64,000 bases of DNA. Source: Shinisaurus crocodilurus (lineage: Eukaryota > Chordata > Lepidosauria > Squamata > Shinisauridae). The translations under genes and the position numbers were made by a program. Positions 32,599-42,906 of the stretch are shown in pieces (the stretch's first letter is position 1; every line of letters begins with the position of its first letter). Location: the NCBI GenBank assembly GCA_021292165.1, contig CM037880.1:182983085-183047084 (forward strand), given 5' to 3'. The notes under the pieces are model-generated. The model worked only from the letters and a program-made list of their open reading frames with translations, searched no databases and was not told the origin of the DNA.

Positions 32599-32778
32599 AG
32601 CTGCTTTGAGAAAAGAGGCAGAGGGTGGAGCAACGCTGCCTAATAAAGGCCTCCACCGCTCCTCCCCCCGCCTTGAGCCCATAGGTGGTTTCTAAATTAA
32701 ACAGCCTCACCTCTCATTCCTCTACGCGTGCAAATAGTCCTCCCACCAACAGCTACGCGTTGGTGGGGGAAGGGGATT
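32599..32778 (-). repeat. split direct repeat A1 (180 bp)
   Basis: Partner of 26615-26794. The outer end is GATT at 32775-32778 and the inverted repeat CCCACCAAC/GTTGGTGGG is at 32742-32767. Confidence 0.9.
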
Positions 32779-32789
32779 CTATTAAAAAC

Positions 32790-33083
32790 AGCACTCTAAA
32801 CTTCTGATGATCTGTTTTGGGTGTCTTCTGCAGAAGCAGTTGAGTCATGCTTACCTATAAAGACCTGCATGTGTGTTTTGGAGTTGTCCCAGAGTACAAT
32901 TATATTGGACATAAATCTTTCATGAGGTAGAACAAGCAATGGGGTTTTATTTGACGCTGTATGTTTTATGAATGTTATTTAACTATATAATTGATGTTCC
33001 AGTTCCAAATGTGAATCAGGGGTATTTGATTGCTAATCTTTTAGTGGTTGCAAAGATTGTGTTGGCAACATACTGGAAATCAG

Positions 33084-33085
<2 letters not shown>
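32790..33085 (+). mobile_element. possible L1 C-terminal fragment
   Basis: Frames here give pieces such as VCFGVVPEYNYIG and LIANLLVVAKIVLATYWKS, which resemble the tail of vertebrate L1 ORF2 downstream of the cysteine motif (compare LQYMMTAARIIYAQKWK at 42531-42581). Decay is strong. Confidence 0.4.

Positions 33086-33113
<28 letters not shown>
33086..33113. repeat. (CA)n microsatellite
   Basis: About 14 CA units, followed by a small inverted repeat (CAAGACAGGATGAAAC and GTTTCATCCTG near 33117-33151). Confidence 0.9.
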
Positions 33114-33114
<1 letters not shown>

Positions 33115-33249
33115 TCAAGACAGGATGAAACTGTCTTGAATGTTTCATCCTGTGGGCACATTTGAGAATTTGAGAAACTGCTGTGGGCACCACCACAAAA
33201 TGCCTAATCAGTGGATCATGCTTTGGCATCTATCTGTCATGTCTGTGGA

Positions 33250-33781
33250 TCCTAGGCTGTGTCTTATTCAGCAAAAATGTTTGATTCATGTCTATTGGAC
33301 ACCACAATGTCTCTTTAATTGCTGCTGGTGCAATACAGCTGATGCTTCCTTTAAACCCATGTTTTGGTAATGTCCAGTAGTTGCTTCTTTTTGGGAGGAG
33401 GTTATTACGCAGATAAATTTTGCACTGGAACAGACTAATATTCACTGATATACACGCTCTTTTAAATGATTTACCTGCTTCATGGAAATTAATGCATGGA
33501 AGGGGAAATGGATTCTCTGCACCCTTCAAGACTGATATTACAACATTGGAAGGATAAACACTCTGCTCCTATAATGCAATGGATTGAGGACATTACACTG
33601 CCTTTGATATATGAATGGGTGGCATATAGACGCCAACTTCAAATGGATACTTATTTGGATATTTGGTCTGCTTTTGTTGGAGCCTATGTATAATTGCTAG
33701 AAAGTTGTATGCATTTCATACAAATCCATGTATGTATATTAAAAAAAATGAAAAAAATAAATAAAAACAAATTCAAAAAAA
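33250..33781 (+). mobile_element. L1 3' end, 5'-truncated and decayed
   Basis: Translation gives YWTPQCLFNCCWCNTADASF and KPMFW, then after a stop CPVVASFWEEVITQINFALE. This is the cysteine-histidine motif region near the C terminus of L1 ORF2. It ends with an A-rich tail (33738-33781). Several stops are present. It interrupts the repeat that carries GGGGACCCCTG at 33811. Confidence 0.7.
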
Positions 33782-33849
33782 GTTGGGTGTCCATGGGCAC
33801 CATGTTGGGGACCCCTGTGTATTATAATGTATTGGTTTTCTGGCTCCCT

Positions 33850-33918
33850 AGGTTCATAGATTTCATAGATCATAGAGCTGGGAGGAGCCTACAAGGCTAT
33901 CCTGACCTCCTTCTCTTG
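33850..33918 (-). mobile_element. CR1 3'-tail fragment
   Basis: TCATAGATTTCATAGATCAT and AGAGCTGGGAGGAGCCTACA are the complement of a CR1 tail. Confidence 0.65.
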
Positions 33919-35498
33919 TTAAAGGTATTTGATTGACTTTGTTGGCTGTGGAATTTATTTTGTTTTATTCCTTGAGTGCTGGAAAAGCCCATAATGAGTG
34001 ATTTTAATAAACAAACAAACAAGCAAGCAAAGGATCTTTATCAAGCTGGGAGAAAAGGACTTGCACAGGCCTTCTCTCCACCCCTCCATCTATCAATCTA
34101 TGACTAAGTTGGGATTTGAAGCCAGTCTTCTTGGCTTGTCCCATAAGGCTCTCGTCATTGGACCTTATTCGTCAAAAGAATATGCAATCCTAATTTGATT
34201 GACTCACCAGTTCGTTGAGGGCATGAAAAAAATAATAACAAACCTCAAGATATTACTTGGACATACGTTTCCATTGACTTCAAAGGAATCTGCTTCCCAA
34301 TTACAGTAGTATGCTTAAGAGGACTCCTTTTACCTCTTTTCTTGCTTAATGTGCCCCATTGCTGTAATATCCAGGAAGTCCAGCCTATGATGAGTCTTCC
34401 TCAACTAAGACAACTTATTTCCTTTATAAATGTTTCTATTTGTTACCAAACTCTGCATTTTAAGACACACCAGTCCTCTAGTCAGATAATTAAATACAAC
34501 CACATGTTCCTGGTATTAGCAGTCTGCCAAACACCTCATTCTGGAGAAACAGGGGAAAGACAATATTTCAAAACAGCACATCATCAATTAATTTGTACAA
34601 AACATGCTGGTTAGCAAGGTCATTCTGCACTCTTCATCCCACCCGTCTTTTCTTCCTGTTTTTTCCTTTCTCTTATAGCAGATAAATGTATGCATCGGAA
34701 TTTAAAATACTTCCTGTGTGACAAATGGCCTTGTGGGTGATTTCAGAAATCTTGGAAGCATAGGAAAAGGAGTCAACAGCTCTTGAATAGTGCTGGAAGG
34801 ACTCCATCTGCAACAGGACCATAACATACAATGTATCTACTGCCAAAAGAAGAAGTCAGACGTAGCTTATCCGGAGTGCCAATCTTCCAGAATGAAGCAA
34901 CCCACATGTGAAATATTTCCATTGTATGTTTCGGAGTCCCTGGTCTCAGAGGGAGAACCCATTTGAAATAAATGAGGATATGGAAACAAGGAGTTGAGCT
35001 TTATTTTGTGAAAGCAAAAACTTTTACAAGCAAACTGCTTTGCCATGGTGAAATGTAGAATGCCTATTAATGTCAAAGTTCCTCTGTTTTATAGAAGGAG
35101 CCCTCCAAATAAACCAGTGTTCACAGAGTAAAGCTCACGCAAATGTTTAAAGGGACATATCTTTTTGTAAAATTTCTAGCTCTCTATTTGGCCTATTTAG
35201 GCTGCGAGGATGGCTTACGAATAAGAACTGATAATAAATAATAAAACCAAACAACATAAAGTGCAAATTAACCATTAAATTAAAATACCTTGAACTCTTA
35301 AAATCTTGATGTATTCAAATTTTCGATATCTGATGCAGTAATAGTGCACTGCAGCTTGTCATTCATCTAAGGCACAGGCTTGTGGTTGGATCCACCAGTG
35401 AGAATGATTAAAAATGCTATTTATTTATTATCACTTCTTCTTTTACATGGAGGTCCCCCTCCAGAGGGATAGCCTTGTTAGTCCATTGCAGCAAGGGC
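33919..35498. other. unassigned sequence
   Basis: AT-rich sequence. A short AAAC run at about 34008-34030 may end an old retroposon. No exon was identified. Confidence 0.4.
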
Positions 35499-35583
35499 TA
35501 CAATCCCTGTTCCCACTTACTTGGGTAAATCTAACGGAACTAAATAGGGCTTACTTCTGAACAGAAATGCATAGGATTGCACT
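35499..35583. repeat. short palindromic repeat family copy
   Basis: CAATCCCTGTTCCCACTTAC at the left and GGGCTTACTTCTGAACAGAA with ATGCATAGGATTGCAC at the right. Confidence 0.65.
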
Positions 35584-35889
35584 GAAAAACAACAAAAGAG
35601 TCCTGTAACACCGACACAAAGACAAACACTTGTATTACGGCATAAACTTTCGTGGACAAGAGCTGATGACAGAGTGAATTTGTTTGCCTTTAAGGTGAGA
35701 CAGATCTGTTTGTTGTCTATGTGGGATCCCTGTGATGTCCAATATCTGGACATCTCCACATCTGGAGGACTACACAAAGGTGCAGGAGTCCTGTCCTCTT
35801 TTGACTTTGGCCACCCTATGAAGGACCTTGAACAAGATGATGGCAGGGAGGAATAAAATTTAGTTGATTTTTGCAGGAATTACCAGCCC

Positions 35890-35943
35890 AGTCCTGAATT
35901 CCATGGTGCTTACTCCCAGGTTAGTGTATATAGGATTGCAGCC
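35890..35943. repeat. short palindromic repeat family copy, partial
   Basis: GGTGCTTACTCCCAGGTTAG and TATATAGGATTGCAGCC match the right half of the family. It lies just before the CR1 element. Confidence 0.55.
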
Positions 35944-35995
35944 CAAGTCTCATTTGGCTAACTCCAGTTTACAGTCTGGCTAACCAGACTGTCTG

Positions 35996-36358
35996 ACCAG
36001 GAGAACAGGAGAAAGGCGCCAGCCGTTTTCGGGGCTGTGATAAGGCAAGCAGGCTCCCAGAGAGCAAGCGAACAGATCGCGCGAACAGGGAGAGCAAACA
36101 GGAGTTTGGCAGCGGAGTAGAACAACAAGTGCTGCAACAACAAGTGCTGCTGTACTGCTGTACTACAACAACAAATGCTGCAAGGGAAGGGCAAGGCCTG
36201 GCCTCGGAGCTCATTCTGTTCCTGACTCCCACTGAGCAGGAGCACAGGAGAGAGGTGCCAGCTGTTTTCGGGGCTGTGATAAGGCAAGCAGGCTCCCAGA
36301 GAGCGAGCGAACAGAGCAAGTGAACAGGGAGAGCAAACAGGAGTTTGGCAGCGGAGTT
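35996..36358 (+). promoter_or_regulatory. CR1 5'UTR with tandem promoter-like block
   Basis: A block of about 123 bp (35996-36118) is repeated at 36235-36358, 239 bp further on. Shared landmarks are GTTTTCGGGGCTGTGATAAG and CAGGAGTTTGGCAGCGGAGT. Repeated 5'UTR monomers commonly carry the internal promoter of LINEs. An 8-bp inverted repeat (CAGTCTGG/CCAGACTG) precedes the first block at 35974-35993. Promoter function is inferred. Confidence 0.6.
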
Positions 36359-36535
36359 CGGCAGGGAGGTCAAGGGGCAGGACCCTAAGAAATTTTCTAG
36401 ATTGTTTGTTTTGTTCTAATACCACACATTTATAGACCAGGGGGACTCTGTTGTTAACATTTAGGGAAGGCAGGACAAGGCACAGGCCATTCCAGTACGA
36501 AAAGAAAGGCAGAAACATAAAGGGAACAGAGAACT

Positions 36536-37530
36536 ATGGAAGGAAAGGAAACTGCAGTGGTGGTGACCTGCAATGTGTGTGCAATGTTTGTTTTCCTGCC
36601 TGAGATAAACATGGCCTACAAGTGCAAGCTGGTCACGCTGTTAGAAGAAAAGGTCAGAGGACTGGAGCAGCAAGTGTCAACCCTCAGGAGTATAAAAGAA
36701 AGTGAACAATTCTTAGACAGAATGATGGATCTACAGCACCAAAGCGTAGTACAGGAGCCAGAAGGGCAACGGCAGGATGAGGCGGAGTCGGAGACTGCTG
36801 AGGCAAGGGGAAATAACATAGGGGGAACTCCCTGGAAAAGGGTGACTGTTAGGAGCAGAAGAACTAGACATTCTGCGCCTGTGGAAGCAGTGGAGCTATG
36901 AAACCGCTTCCAGGTACTTGAGGACGAGAGTGGAGGACAGCCTGCAGAGGACAAATTACCTGGCACCCAATGTGACAGCGAGCAAGAGGCTGAAGGTCAG
37001 TTAAGTGGAGGCAATCAAACCAAGGCCTACAGCAAGAGAAAGAGAAGAGTACTAGTAGTGGGAGACTCCCTCCTGCGGGGGATCGAAGCCAAAGTATGTC
37101 ACGAAGACCCATGGACTCGCCAGGTGTGCTGTCTCCCCAGAGCACGGATTAAGGATGTGACAGAGCAGCTGCCGAGGCTCATACAGCCCACCGACACATA
37201 CCCCTTTCTTCTCATCCACGTGGGTACAAAGGATGATACTGCCAAGCAGTAGTTACAAAGAAATCACGGCCGACTTTGAAGAGTTGGGAAGGGAACTCAA
37301 GAACTTTGGGGCCCAGATAGTTTTCTCATCCATCCTTCCAGTACTTGGAAGAGGAATAGAAAGGGAAAGAAAAATGCTCTGAGTGAATGACTGGCTACGA
37401 AGGTGGTGCTGACGCGAGAGATTTGGATTCTGGGACCACGGGCTACACTTCCTGGCAAAGGATGGGTTGCACCTCACAAGGACTGGGAAGAATGTGTTTG
37501 GCCACAGCATGTGAAACTTAATCAGGAGGG
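36536..37530 (+). pseudogene. CR1 ORF1: zinc-finger-like start, coiled coil, esterase; broken
   Basis: The frame starts at 36536. A cysteine-rich N terminus (CNVCAMFVFLPE, then YKCKL) recalls the PHD-like region of reptile CR1 ORF1, followed by a short coiled coil (LLEEKVRGLEQQVSTL). A TGA at 36899-36901 replaces what is usually an arginine codon in VELRNRFQ. The same frame continues to an SGNH esterase domain: VLVVGDSLLRG (block I) and LLIHVGTKDD (block III, with Lys where Asn is normal). A frameshift near 37250 moves the rest to the next frame, where KDGLHLTRTG carries the catalytic Asp and His of block V, after stops at about 37379 and 37408. ORF1 binds RNA and the esterase is an accessory domain of this clade. 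The product cannot be made. Confidence 0.8.
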
Positions 37531-37595
37531 CTTTAAACTGAATCCAACAGGGGAGGGAGACATAAACTTGGGGGTAACAGTGGAAGAAGGCCTCT

Positions 37596-37994
37596 GTGCC
37601 ACAACGGAGAGAACAGCTCCAGTGGTGCCCAATGATAGTCTACCACAAAATGTGGCTTCACAATAAACTCAAAGATGACCTGAAAACAAAAAAGGACACA
37701 TATAGGAAGTGGAAGGAAGGACAGGCTACAAGGGAAGAGTACAGGCAGGTAGCACAGAACTGCAGGAATAGTGTCAGGAAGGCTAAAGCTGAGAATGAGC
37801 TAAGGTTAGCGAGGGATGCTAAAAACAAGAAAGCTTTCTTCAGATACACGCATAGTAAAAGACAGAGGAAAGAAATGGTGGTTCAACTACGCAATGAGGA
37901 TGGCAAATTGATAACAGAAGACAAAGAAAAGGCAGAAGTGTTCAATTCCTACTTTGGCTCGGTCTTCTCCCAAAAGAGGAGAAGACCCCCCTGA
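37596..37994 (+). pseudogene. CR1 ORF2 linker before the reverse transcriptase
   Basis: The segment NKLKDDLKTKKDTYRKWKEG, followed by FFRYTHSKR and a run ending VFNSYFGSVFSQ, is the conserved linker between endonuclease and reverse transcriptase in CR1 ORF2. The upstream endonuclease is absent. In-frame stops at 37992 and about 38043 separate it from the reverse transcriptase frame, which is in the same phase. Confidence 0.8.
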
Positions 37995-38063
37995 CCCCCC
38001 TGGCAAACCTGAAGTGCAGACTGAAGGGGCAGGATTGCAGCTTGAGTTGAGATTGATAGGCAA

Positions 38064-39584
38064 ATGGTCAAGGAGCACCTGATTACTCTGAAAGAGTTTA
38101 AATCTCCAGGGCCTGACGAGCTGCATCCTAGAGTAATAAAGGAACTGGCAGAAAAACTCTCAGAACCACTGTCTATTATCTTTGAGAAATCATGGAGGAC
38201 AGGTGAAGTGCCAGATGACTGGCATCTGGAGAAGATGACTCCAGATGACTGGAGGAGGGCAAATGTTGTTCCCATCTTCAAAAAGGGCAAGAAGGAGGAA
38301 CCTGGGAACTATAGGCCAGTCAGTCTGACATCAATCCCCGGGAAATTTTTGGAGCAGATGATAAAAAAGTCAGTTTGCAAGCACCTTGAAAACAATGCAG
38401 TGATTACTAGAAGCCAGCATGGATTTGTCAAGAACAAATCCTGCCAGACTAATCTGATCTCATTTTTTGATCGGGTAACCTCCCTTGTGGACTATGGGAA
38501 TGCCGTGGACATAATATATCTGGACTTCAGCAAAGCTTTCGACAAAGTGCCTCATGATATCCTGATTAGCAAGCTAGCTAAAAGTGGGCTAGATGGAACA
38601 ACTATCAGGTGGATCCACAATTGGCTACAGAATCGGACTCAAAGAGTGCTTATCAATGGTTCCTTCTCAAACTGGGGAGAGGTAACGAGCGGGGTACCAC
38701 AGGGCTCGGTCCTGGGCCCAGTGCTCTTCAACATTTTTATTAATGACTTGGATGAGGAGGTACAGGGAATGCTTATCAAATTTGCAGATGACACAAAGTT
38801 GGATGGAATAGCTAATACTCTGGAAGACAGAAACAAAATTCAAAGCGACCTCGAGAGGCTGGAGCGCTGGGCCGAAAACAACAGAATGAAATTTAATAGG
38901 GATACATGCCAAGTGCTGCACCTAGGGAAAGGAAACCAAATGCAGAGTTACAGAATGGGGGACACTTGGCTCAACAATACCACAAGTGAGAAGGATCTTG
39001 GAATTGTGGTAGATCACAAGCTGAATATGAGCCAGCAATGTTATGTGGCTGCAAAGAAGGCAAATGCTATTTTGGGCTGCATTAATAGAACTATAGCTTC
39101 CAAATCGCGTGAAGTGATAGTTCCCCTTTACTCGGCACTGGTTAGGCCTCATCTTGAGTACTGCGTCCAGTTCTGGGCACCACACTTTCAGAAGGACGTA
39201 GACAAACTGGAGAGGGTTCAGAGAAGGGCAACAAGAATGATAAAGGGACTGGAAACAAGGCCCTATGAGGAGAGACTGAAAGAACTGCGCATGTTTAGCC
39301 TTCAGAAGAGGAGACTGAGGGGAGATATGATCGCACTCTTCCAGTACTTGAAGGGTTGTCACACAGAGGAGGGCCAGGATCTCTTCTCGATCATCCCAGT
39401 TTGCAGGACACAGAATAATGGGCTCAAGTTACAGGAACCCAGATTCCACCTAAACATCAGGAAAAATTTCCTGACTGTCAGAGCAATAAGCCAATGGAAC
39501 CAACTACCTAGGGAGGTGGTGGGCTCTCCCAATCTGGAGGCATTCAAGGTGCAGCTGGACAGCCATCTGTCAGGAATGCTTTGA
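38064..39584 (+). CDS. CR1 reverse transcriptase frame, 506 codons open
   Basis: The open frame holds a complete reverse transcriptase: FKSPGPDELHPRVIKELA at the start, FKKGKKEEPGNYRPVSLTSI, the first catalytic aspartate in IIYLDFSKAFDKV, then SGVPQGSVLGPVLFNIFIND, and FADDT with the catalytic Asp pair at about residue 240. The C-terminal region follows ([37 protein letters not shown]). It would copy CR1 RNA at the target site if expressed with an endonuclease, which this copy lacks. A 30-bp direct repeat at 38211-38250 adds ten codons between two PDDW motifs. The start ATG is merely the first Met after a stop; the ORF is part of a dead element and not a host gene. Confidence 0.88.
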   Translation: MVKEHLITLKEFKSPGPDELHPRVIKELAEKLSEPLSIIFEKSWRTGEVPDDWHLEKMTPDDWRRANVVPIFKKGKKEEPGNYRPVSLTSIPGKFLEQMIKKSVCKHLENNAVITRSQHGFVKNKSCQTNLISFFDRVTSLVDYGNAVDIIYLDFSKAFDKVPHDILISKLAKSGLDGTTIRWIHNWLQNRTQRVLINGSFSNWGEVTSGVPQGSVLGPVLFNIFINDLDEEVQGMLIKFADDTKLDGIANTLEDRNKIQSDLERLERWAENNRMKFNRDTCQVLHLGKGNQMQSYRMGDTWLNNTTSEKDLGIVVDHKLNMSQQCYVAAKKANAILGCINRTIASKSREVIVPLYSALVRPHLEYCVQFWAPHFQKDVDKLERVQRRATRMIKGLETRPYEERLKELRMFSLQKRRLRGDMIALFQYLKGCHTEEGQDLFSIIPVCRTQNNGLKLQEPRFHLNIRKNFLTVRAISQWNQLPREVVGSPNLEAFKVQLDSHLSGML

Positions 39585-39737
39585 CCTGGATTCCTGCATT
39601 GAGCAGGGGGTTGGACTCAATGGCCTTATAGGCCCCTTCCAACTCTACTTTTCTATGATTCTATGATTCTAACCTTTCCTGGTGCATTTCCACCGCTTTT
39701 ATGTGTACACATGATTACTCCCACAGCTACATCAGCC

Positions 39738-39866
39738 TTCCCCAGTTTGGCATTCTCCAGATGTGTAGGACTACAACTCTCATCATACCCAGCCAGCATC
39801 CTGGCTGGGGATGATAGGAGTTATTACAATACATGTGGAGGGTGCCAGGTGGGAAATAGGTTATAT
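39738..39866. repeat. palindromic MITE, family P1, abutting the L1 insertion
   Basis: CCTTCCCCAGTTTGGCATTC and GACTACAACTCTCATCATAC face GATGATAGGAGTTATTACAA and ATGTGGAGGGTGCCAGG. The L1 inserted at its right edge. Confidence 0.7.
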
Positions 39867-39867
39867 G

Positions 39868-42800
39868 TCGTATAACATATAACTCCTTTCTTAAAAAAAA
39901 GAGACAAGAAAAGACAGAAAAGATTTTATTGGAAATCAGAGAGAAAGAGAAGGAATTAGAAAGATCTCCAAATAATACTAATATTTCATGGCAAATTAAA
40001 GCACTGCAGAGGCAGTTATCTATGTTGACGACGCAAGAACTGGAAATGAAATTGAGTTATGCCAAGCAAAGGAATTTTGAATTTGCTAATAAATCAGGGA
40101 AATGGTTGGCATATAAAAATAAGGAAAGAGAGAGAGAAGAGAGTAATACTTAAGCTGTTGGAGGACAACACTGAAATAACGGATAATTTGGGTATGAAAA
40201 GAACGTTTTTTCAATTTTATTCACAATTATATAAAGGGGAAAAATTTCTGAAAAAAGAATAGAAGATTATTTGCAACGGCAAAATTTGCCAAAGATTACA
40301 GAATATCAAAGACAAATTATGAACGGCCCTATAACTATACAAGAATTATCTGAAGCAATTAAAAAATCTAAAAAAGGGAAAACACCGGGCCCTGATGGAC
40401 TGTCAGCAATTTATTACAAATGTTTTGAAGATGAGTTGTTACAACCGCTACAAAGGATTACGAATAATATCCTACAAAATGGGAAGTTACCAGATACATG
40501 GAGAGAGGCTAATATTGCATTGATACCTAAAGAAGGACAAGACTTGACTTCTGTTAAAAATTACAGGCCAATTTCACTATTGAATAATGATTACAAATTA
40601 TTTACAATGATTCTATCTGAAAGATTAAAGGAAATTTTACAAGAGTTTATTCATCAAGATCAATGTGGTTTTCTGCCTAAAAGACAATTAAGAGATAACA
40701 TTAGAACTGCGTTGGATGTGTTGGAATATTTAAATTGTCATAATGAAAAACAAGCAGCACTGATTTTTTTGGATGCTGAAAAAGCCTTTGACAACGTGAA
40801 CTGGAGTTTTTTATTTGGAGTAATGAATGAAATGGATTTTGGAGAGAATTTTATTGAAGGAGTAAAATCGATATACTCGACACAAAAAGCACAAATAATT
40901 GTTAACAGTGAATTGACAAAGCCCTGTATGATACAAAAGGGAACAAGACAAGGCTGTCCATTATCTCCACTACTGTTTATTTTAGTTCTACAAGTTTTGC
41001 TTAGAGATATTAGGCAAGATGGAAGAATCCCGGGAATAAAAATTAAAAAAGAATCATACAAGTTGAGAGCTTTTGCAGATGATTTGATGTCATAGTCTTG
41101 GAAAATCCACTACAAGGAGTGCAAACTCTGTTGGATAAATTAAATGAGCTTGGAGGGTTGGCAGGATTCAAGGTAAATCATGAAAAAACAAAAATGTTGG
41201 TGAAGAATATGAGAGCGGAAGACCAACAGATATTGATGCAAACATCGGGTTTTAAAATTGAAAAAAGAGTAAAATATCTTGGTATCATAATGACAAATTC
41301 GAATTCCACGTTGTTTCAAAACAATTATGTTAAGATATGGTTAGGAATTAAAAATGATATGTTGAAATGGGAGAAACTAAAATGGTCTTTGCTGGGTAGG
41401 ATTTCTGTGATAAAAATGAATGTTTTACCAAGAATGATGTTCTTATTTCAAACACTACCGATTTTAACTAATGATGTGCCCTTTAAAGAATGGCAAAAGG
41501 ACTTATCTAAATTTATATTGCAAAGAAAGAAACCACGTGTTAAATATATAGTTCTACAGGATGCGAAAGAAAGGGGTGGATTGGGTGTACCTGATTTGAA
41601 ATTGTATTTTAATGCTTGCTGTTTTGTTTGGTTGAAGGAATGGGTGACATTGAGAAATAACAGACTTCTAGAATTAGAAGGGCATGATCTAAGGTTTGGA
41701 TGGCATGGATATTTGTGGTATGACAAAGCTAAGGTTAATGTAGATTTTAAGAACCACTATATCAGAAGGGCGTTATTAAGAGTTTGGAACAAATACAAGC
41801 CTAGGTTATGCCCAAAATTACCCTTATGGATATCACCCCAAGAGGCATTATACAGGAAAGAAATGACAAGCAATGAGAACTGGTTAAAATACTGAGAAAT
41901 ATTGGAATTGTGTCAGGGAACACACTGGATTAAAACACGGGATTGTTTAGTAACAGAAGGTTATAGCTTACACTGGTTTTCATACATGCAATTATTAGAG
42001 AGATTTAAAGATTTAAAGTGGATAAAAGAATGTATGATATAGAACAGGATAAGTCTGAATTTGAAATACAATTGTGTACAGGTGATGATCATGTAATTGC
42101 AAAAATGTATAAATTTTTGTTGAAGTTTGGGACAGAAGAAGAACAAGTTAAAGACTGTATGGTTAAATGGGCAAGGAACTTTGGATATAATATAATGATG
42201 GAACAATGGGAACGCATGTGGACTAAAGGTATAAAATTTACATTGTGTTCTGATCTTAGAGATAATTTTTACAAGATGATGTATCGTTGGTACCTAACTC
42301 CTGTGAAATTGGCTAAGATGTATAATAATGTGTCAAATGTATGTTGGAAATGTCAAGGTCATGAAGGAACATTTTATCATGTTTGGTGGACATGTAAAAA
42401 AGTGAAAACATATTGGGTACAAATACACACATGGATACAAAAGATTTTAAAAGTGAATATTAAACTGAAACCAGAAATGTTTTTATTGGGTATAATGGAC
42501 TTACAACTTGAGAAAGACTATGGAACATTATTACAATATATGATGACGGCAGCAAGAATAATCTATGCTCAAAAATGGAAAGAAGCAACTATACCAACTA
42601 TAGAAGACTGGCTGTTGAAAATGTTGGACTTAGCAGAGATGGCAAAATTGACTTGTTTAATTAGAGAATTTTTTTTAACTTCATTCAAGAAAGACTGGAA
42701 ACCTCTGGTGGACTTCTTGGGGAGGAGGGAAAGTGACTTAATAACTTTTGGTTTTGATTTCTGAATCTTGGTAAGGTGATAGAAATTCTTTCTGTGAAAA

Positions 42801-42906
42801 TAGAAGAAACTTAGATTGGATAAGGATTGGTAATGTTTGTCAGACAATGAGGCGGAAGCCAAATGTTGTTTTGGAAAATTCAATTAAAAAAATTCAATAA
42901 AAAAAA
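39868..42906 (+). mobile_element. L1 LINE, 5'-truncated, with 16-bp target duplication
   Basis: The duplication GGAAATAGGTTATATG is found exactly at 39852-39867 and 42907-42922. The insert ends in an A-rich tail (AAAAAAATTCAATAAAAAAAA). It encodes most of L1 ORF2 from the region between endonuclease and reverse transcriptase to the C terminus. The 5' half (5'UTR, ORF1, endonuclease) is missing through ordinary 5' truncation. Confidence 0.93.
39929..42764 (+). pseudogene. L1 ORF2 (reverse transcriptase to C terminus), few lesions
   Basis: Pieces lie at 39929-40153, 40059-40262, 40271-41095, 41098-41895 and 42018-42764. The reverse transcriptase part shows KGKTPGPDGLSAIYYKCF, KNYRPISLLNNDYKLF, LIFLDAEKAFDNVNW (first catalytic Asp), GTRQGCPLSPLLFILVL and RAFADDLM (catalytic Asp pair). 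The C-terminal part has CWKCQGHEGTFYHVWWTC, a C-x2-C-x8-H-x4-C motif typical of L1. Frame changes occur near 40135, 40258, 41092 and 42017, and one TGA is at about 41893. ORF2 nicks DNA and reverse-transcribes L1 RNA; here the endonuclease is lost by truncation. The small number of lesions suggests a fairly recent insertion. Confidence 0.9.

Larger units (their letters stand above)
26019..32778 (-). mobile_element. Ngaro-like tyrosine-recombinase retroelement, non-autonomous (6.76 kb)
   Basis: Two pairs of direct repeats frame the unit. Read on the minus strand the order is A1 (32778-32599), internal region, B1 (27204-26791), A2 (26794-26615), a 182-bp spacer, B2 (26432-26019). A1/A2 are 180 bp and look identical; B1/B2 are 414 bp with one visible difference. 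B1 and A2 abut. This A1-internal-B1A2-B2 arrangement is the split-direct-repeat design described for Ngaro-type elements, which use a tyrosine recombinase and make no target duplication. All three boundaries share GATT. An SGNH-hydrolase-like domain, an accessory domain known from some vertebrate Ngaro elements, lies on the same strand. No reverse transcriptase, RNase H or recombinase frame is seen, and the interior is a patchwork of SINE pieces and tandem repeats. The alternative is two unrelated copies lying head to tail. Confidence 0.65.
35950..39670 (+). mobile_element. CR1 LINE, nearly full-length but without endonuclease
   Basis: Order: 5'UTR with a repeated block (35996-36358), ORF1 region (36536-37530), linker of ORF2 (37596-37994), reverse transcriptase and C-terminal region (38064-39584), and a 3' end with TTCTATGATT octamer repeats (39651-39670). 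The 3' octamer end is diagnostic of CR1. ORF1 remains run into the ORF2 linker at about 37630-37660, so the approximately 0.7 kb that should encode the AP-like endonuclease is missing. ORF1 has stops and a frameshift. The left boundary is not sharp because CR1 makes no reliable target duplication. Confidence 0.9.

Noticed and set aside
36129..36323. Minus-strand ORF of 186 codons (36518-35958) as a gene
   Set aside because: It is antisense to the repeated CR1 5'UTR and its repeated peptide simply reflects the repeated DNA block.
38064..39584. Functional host reverse-transcriptase-like gene
   Set aside because: It is embedded in a CR1 element with broken ORF1, missing endonuclease and a CR1 3' end.
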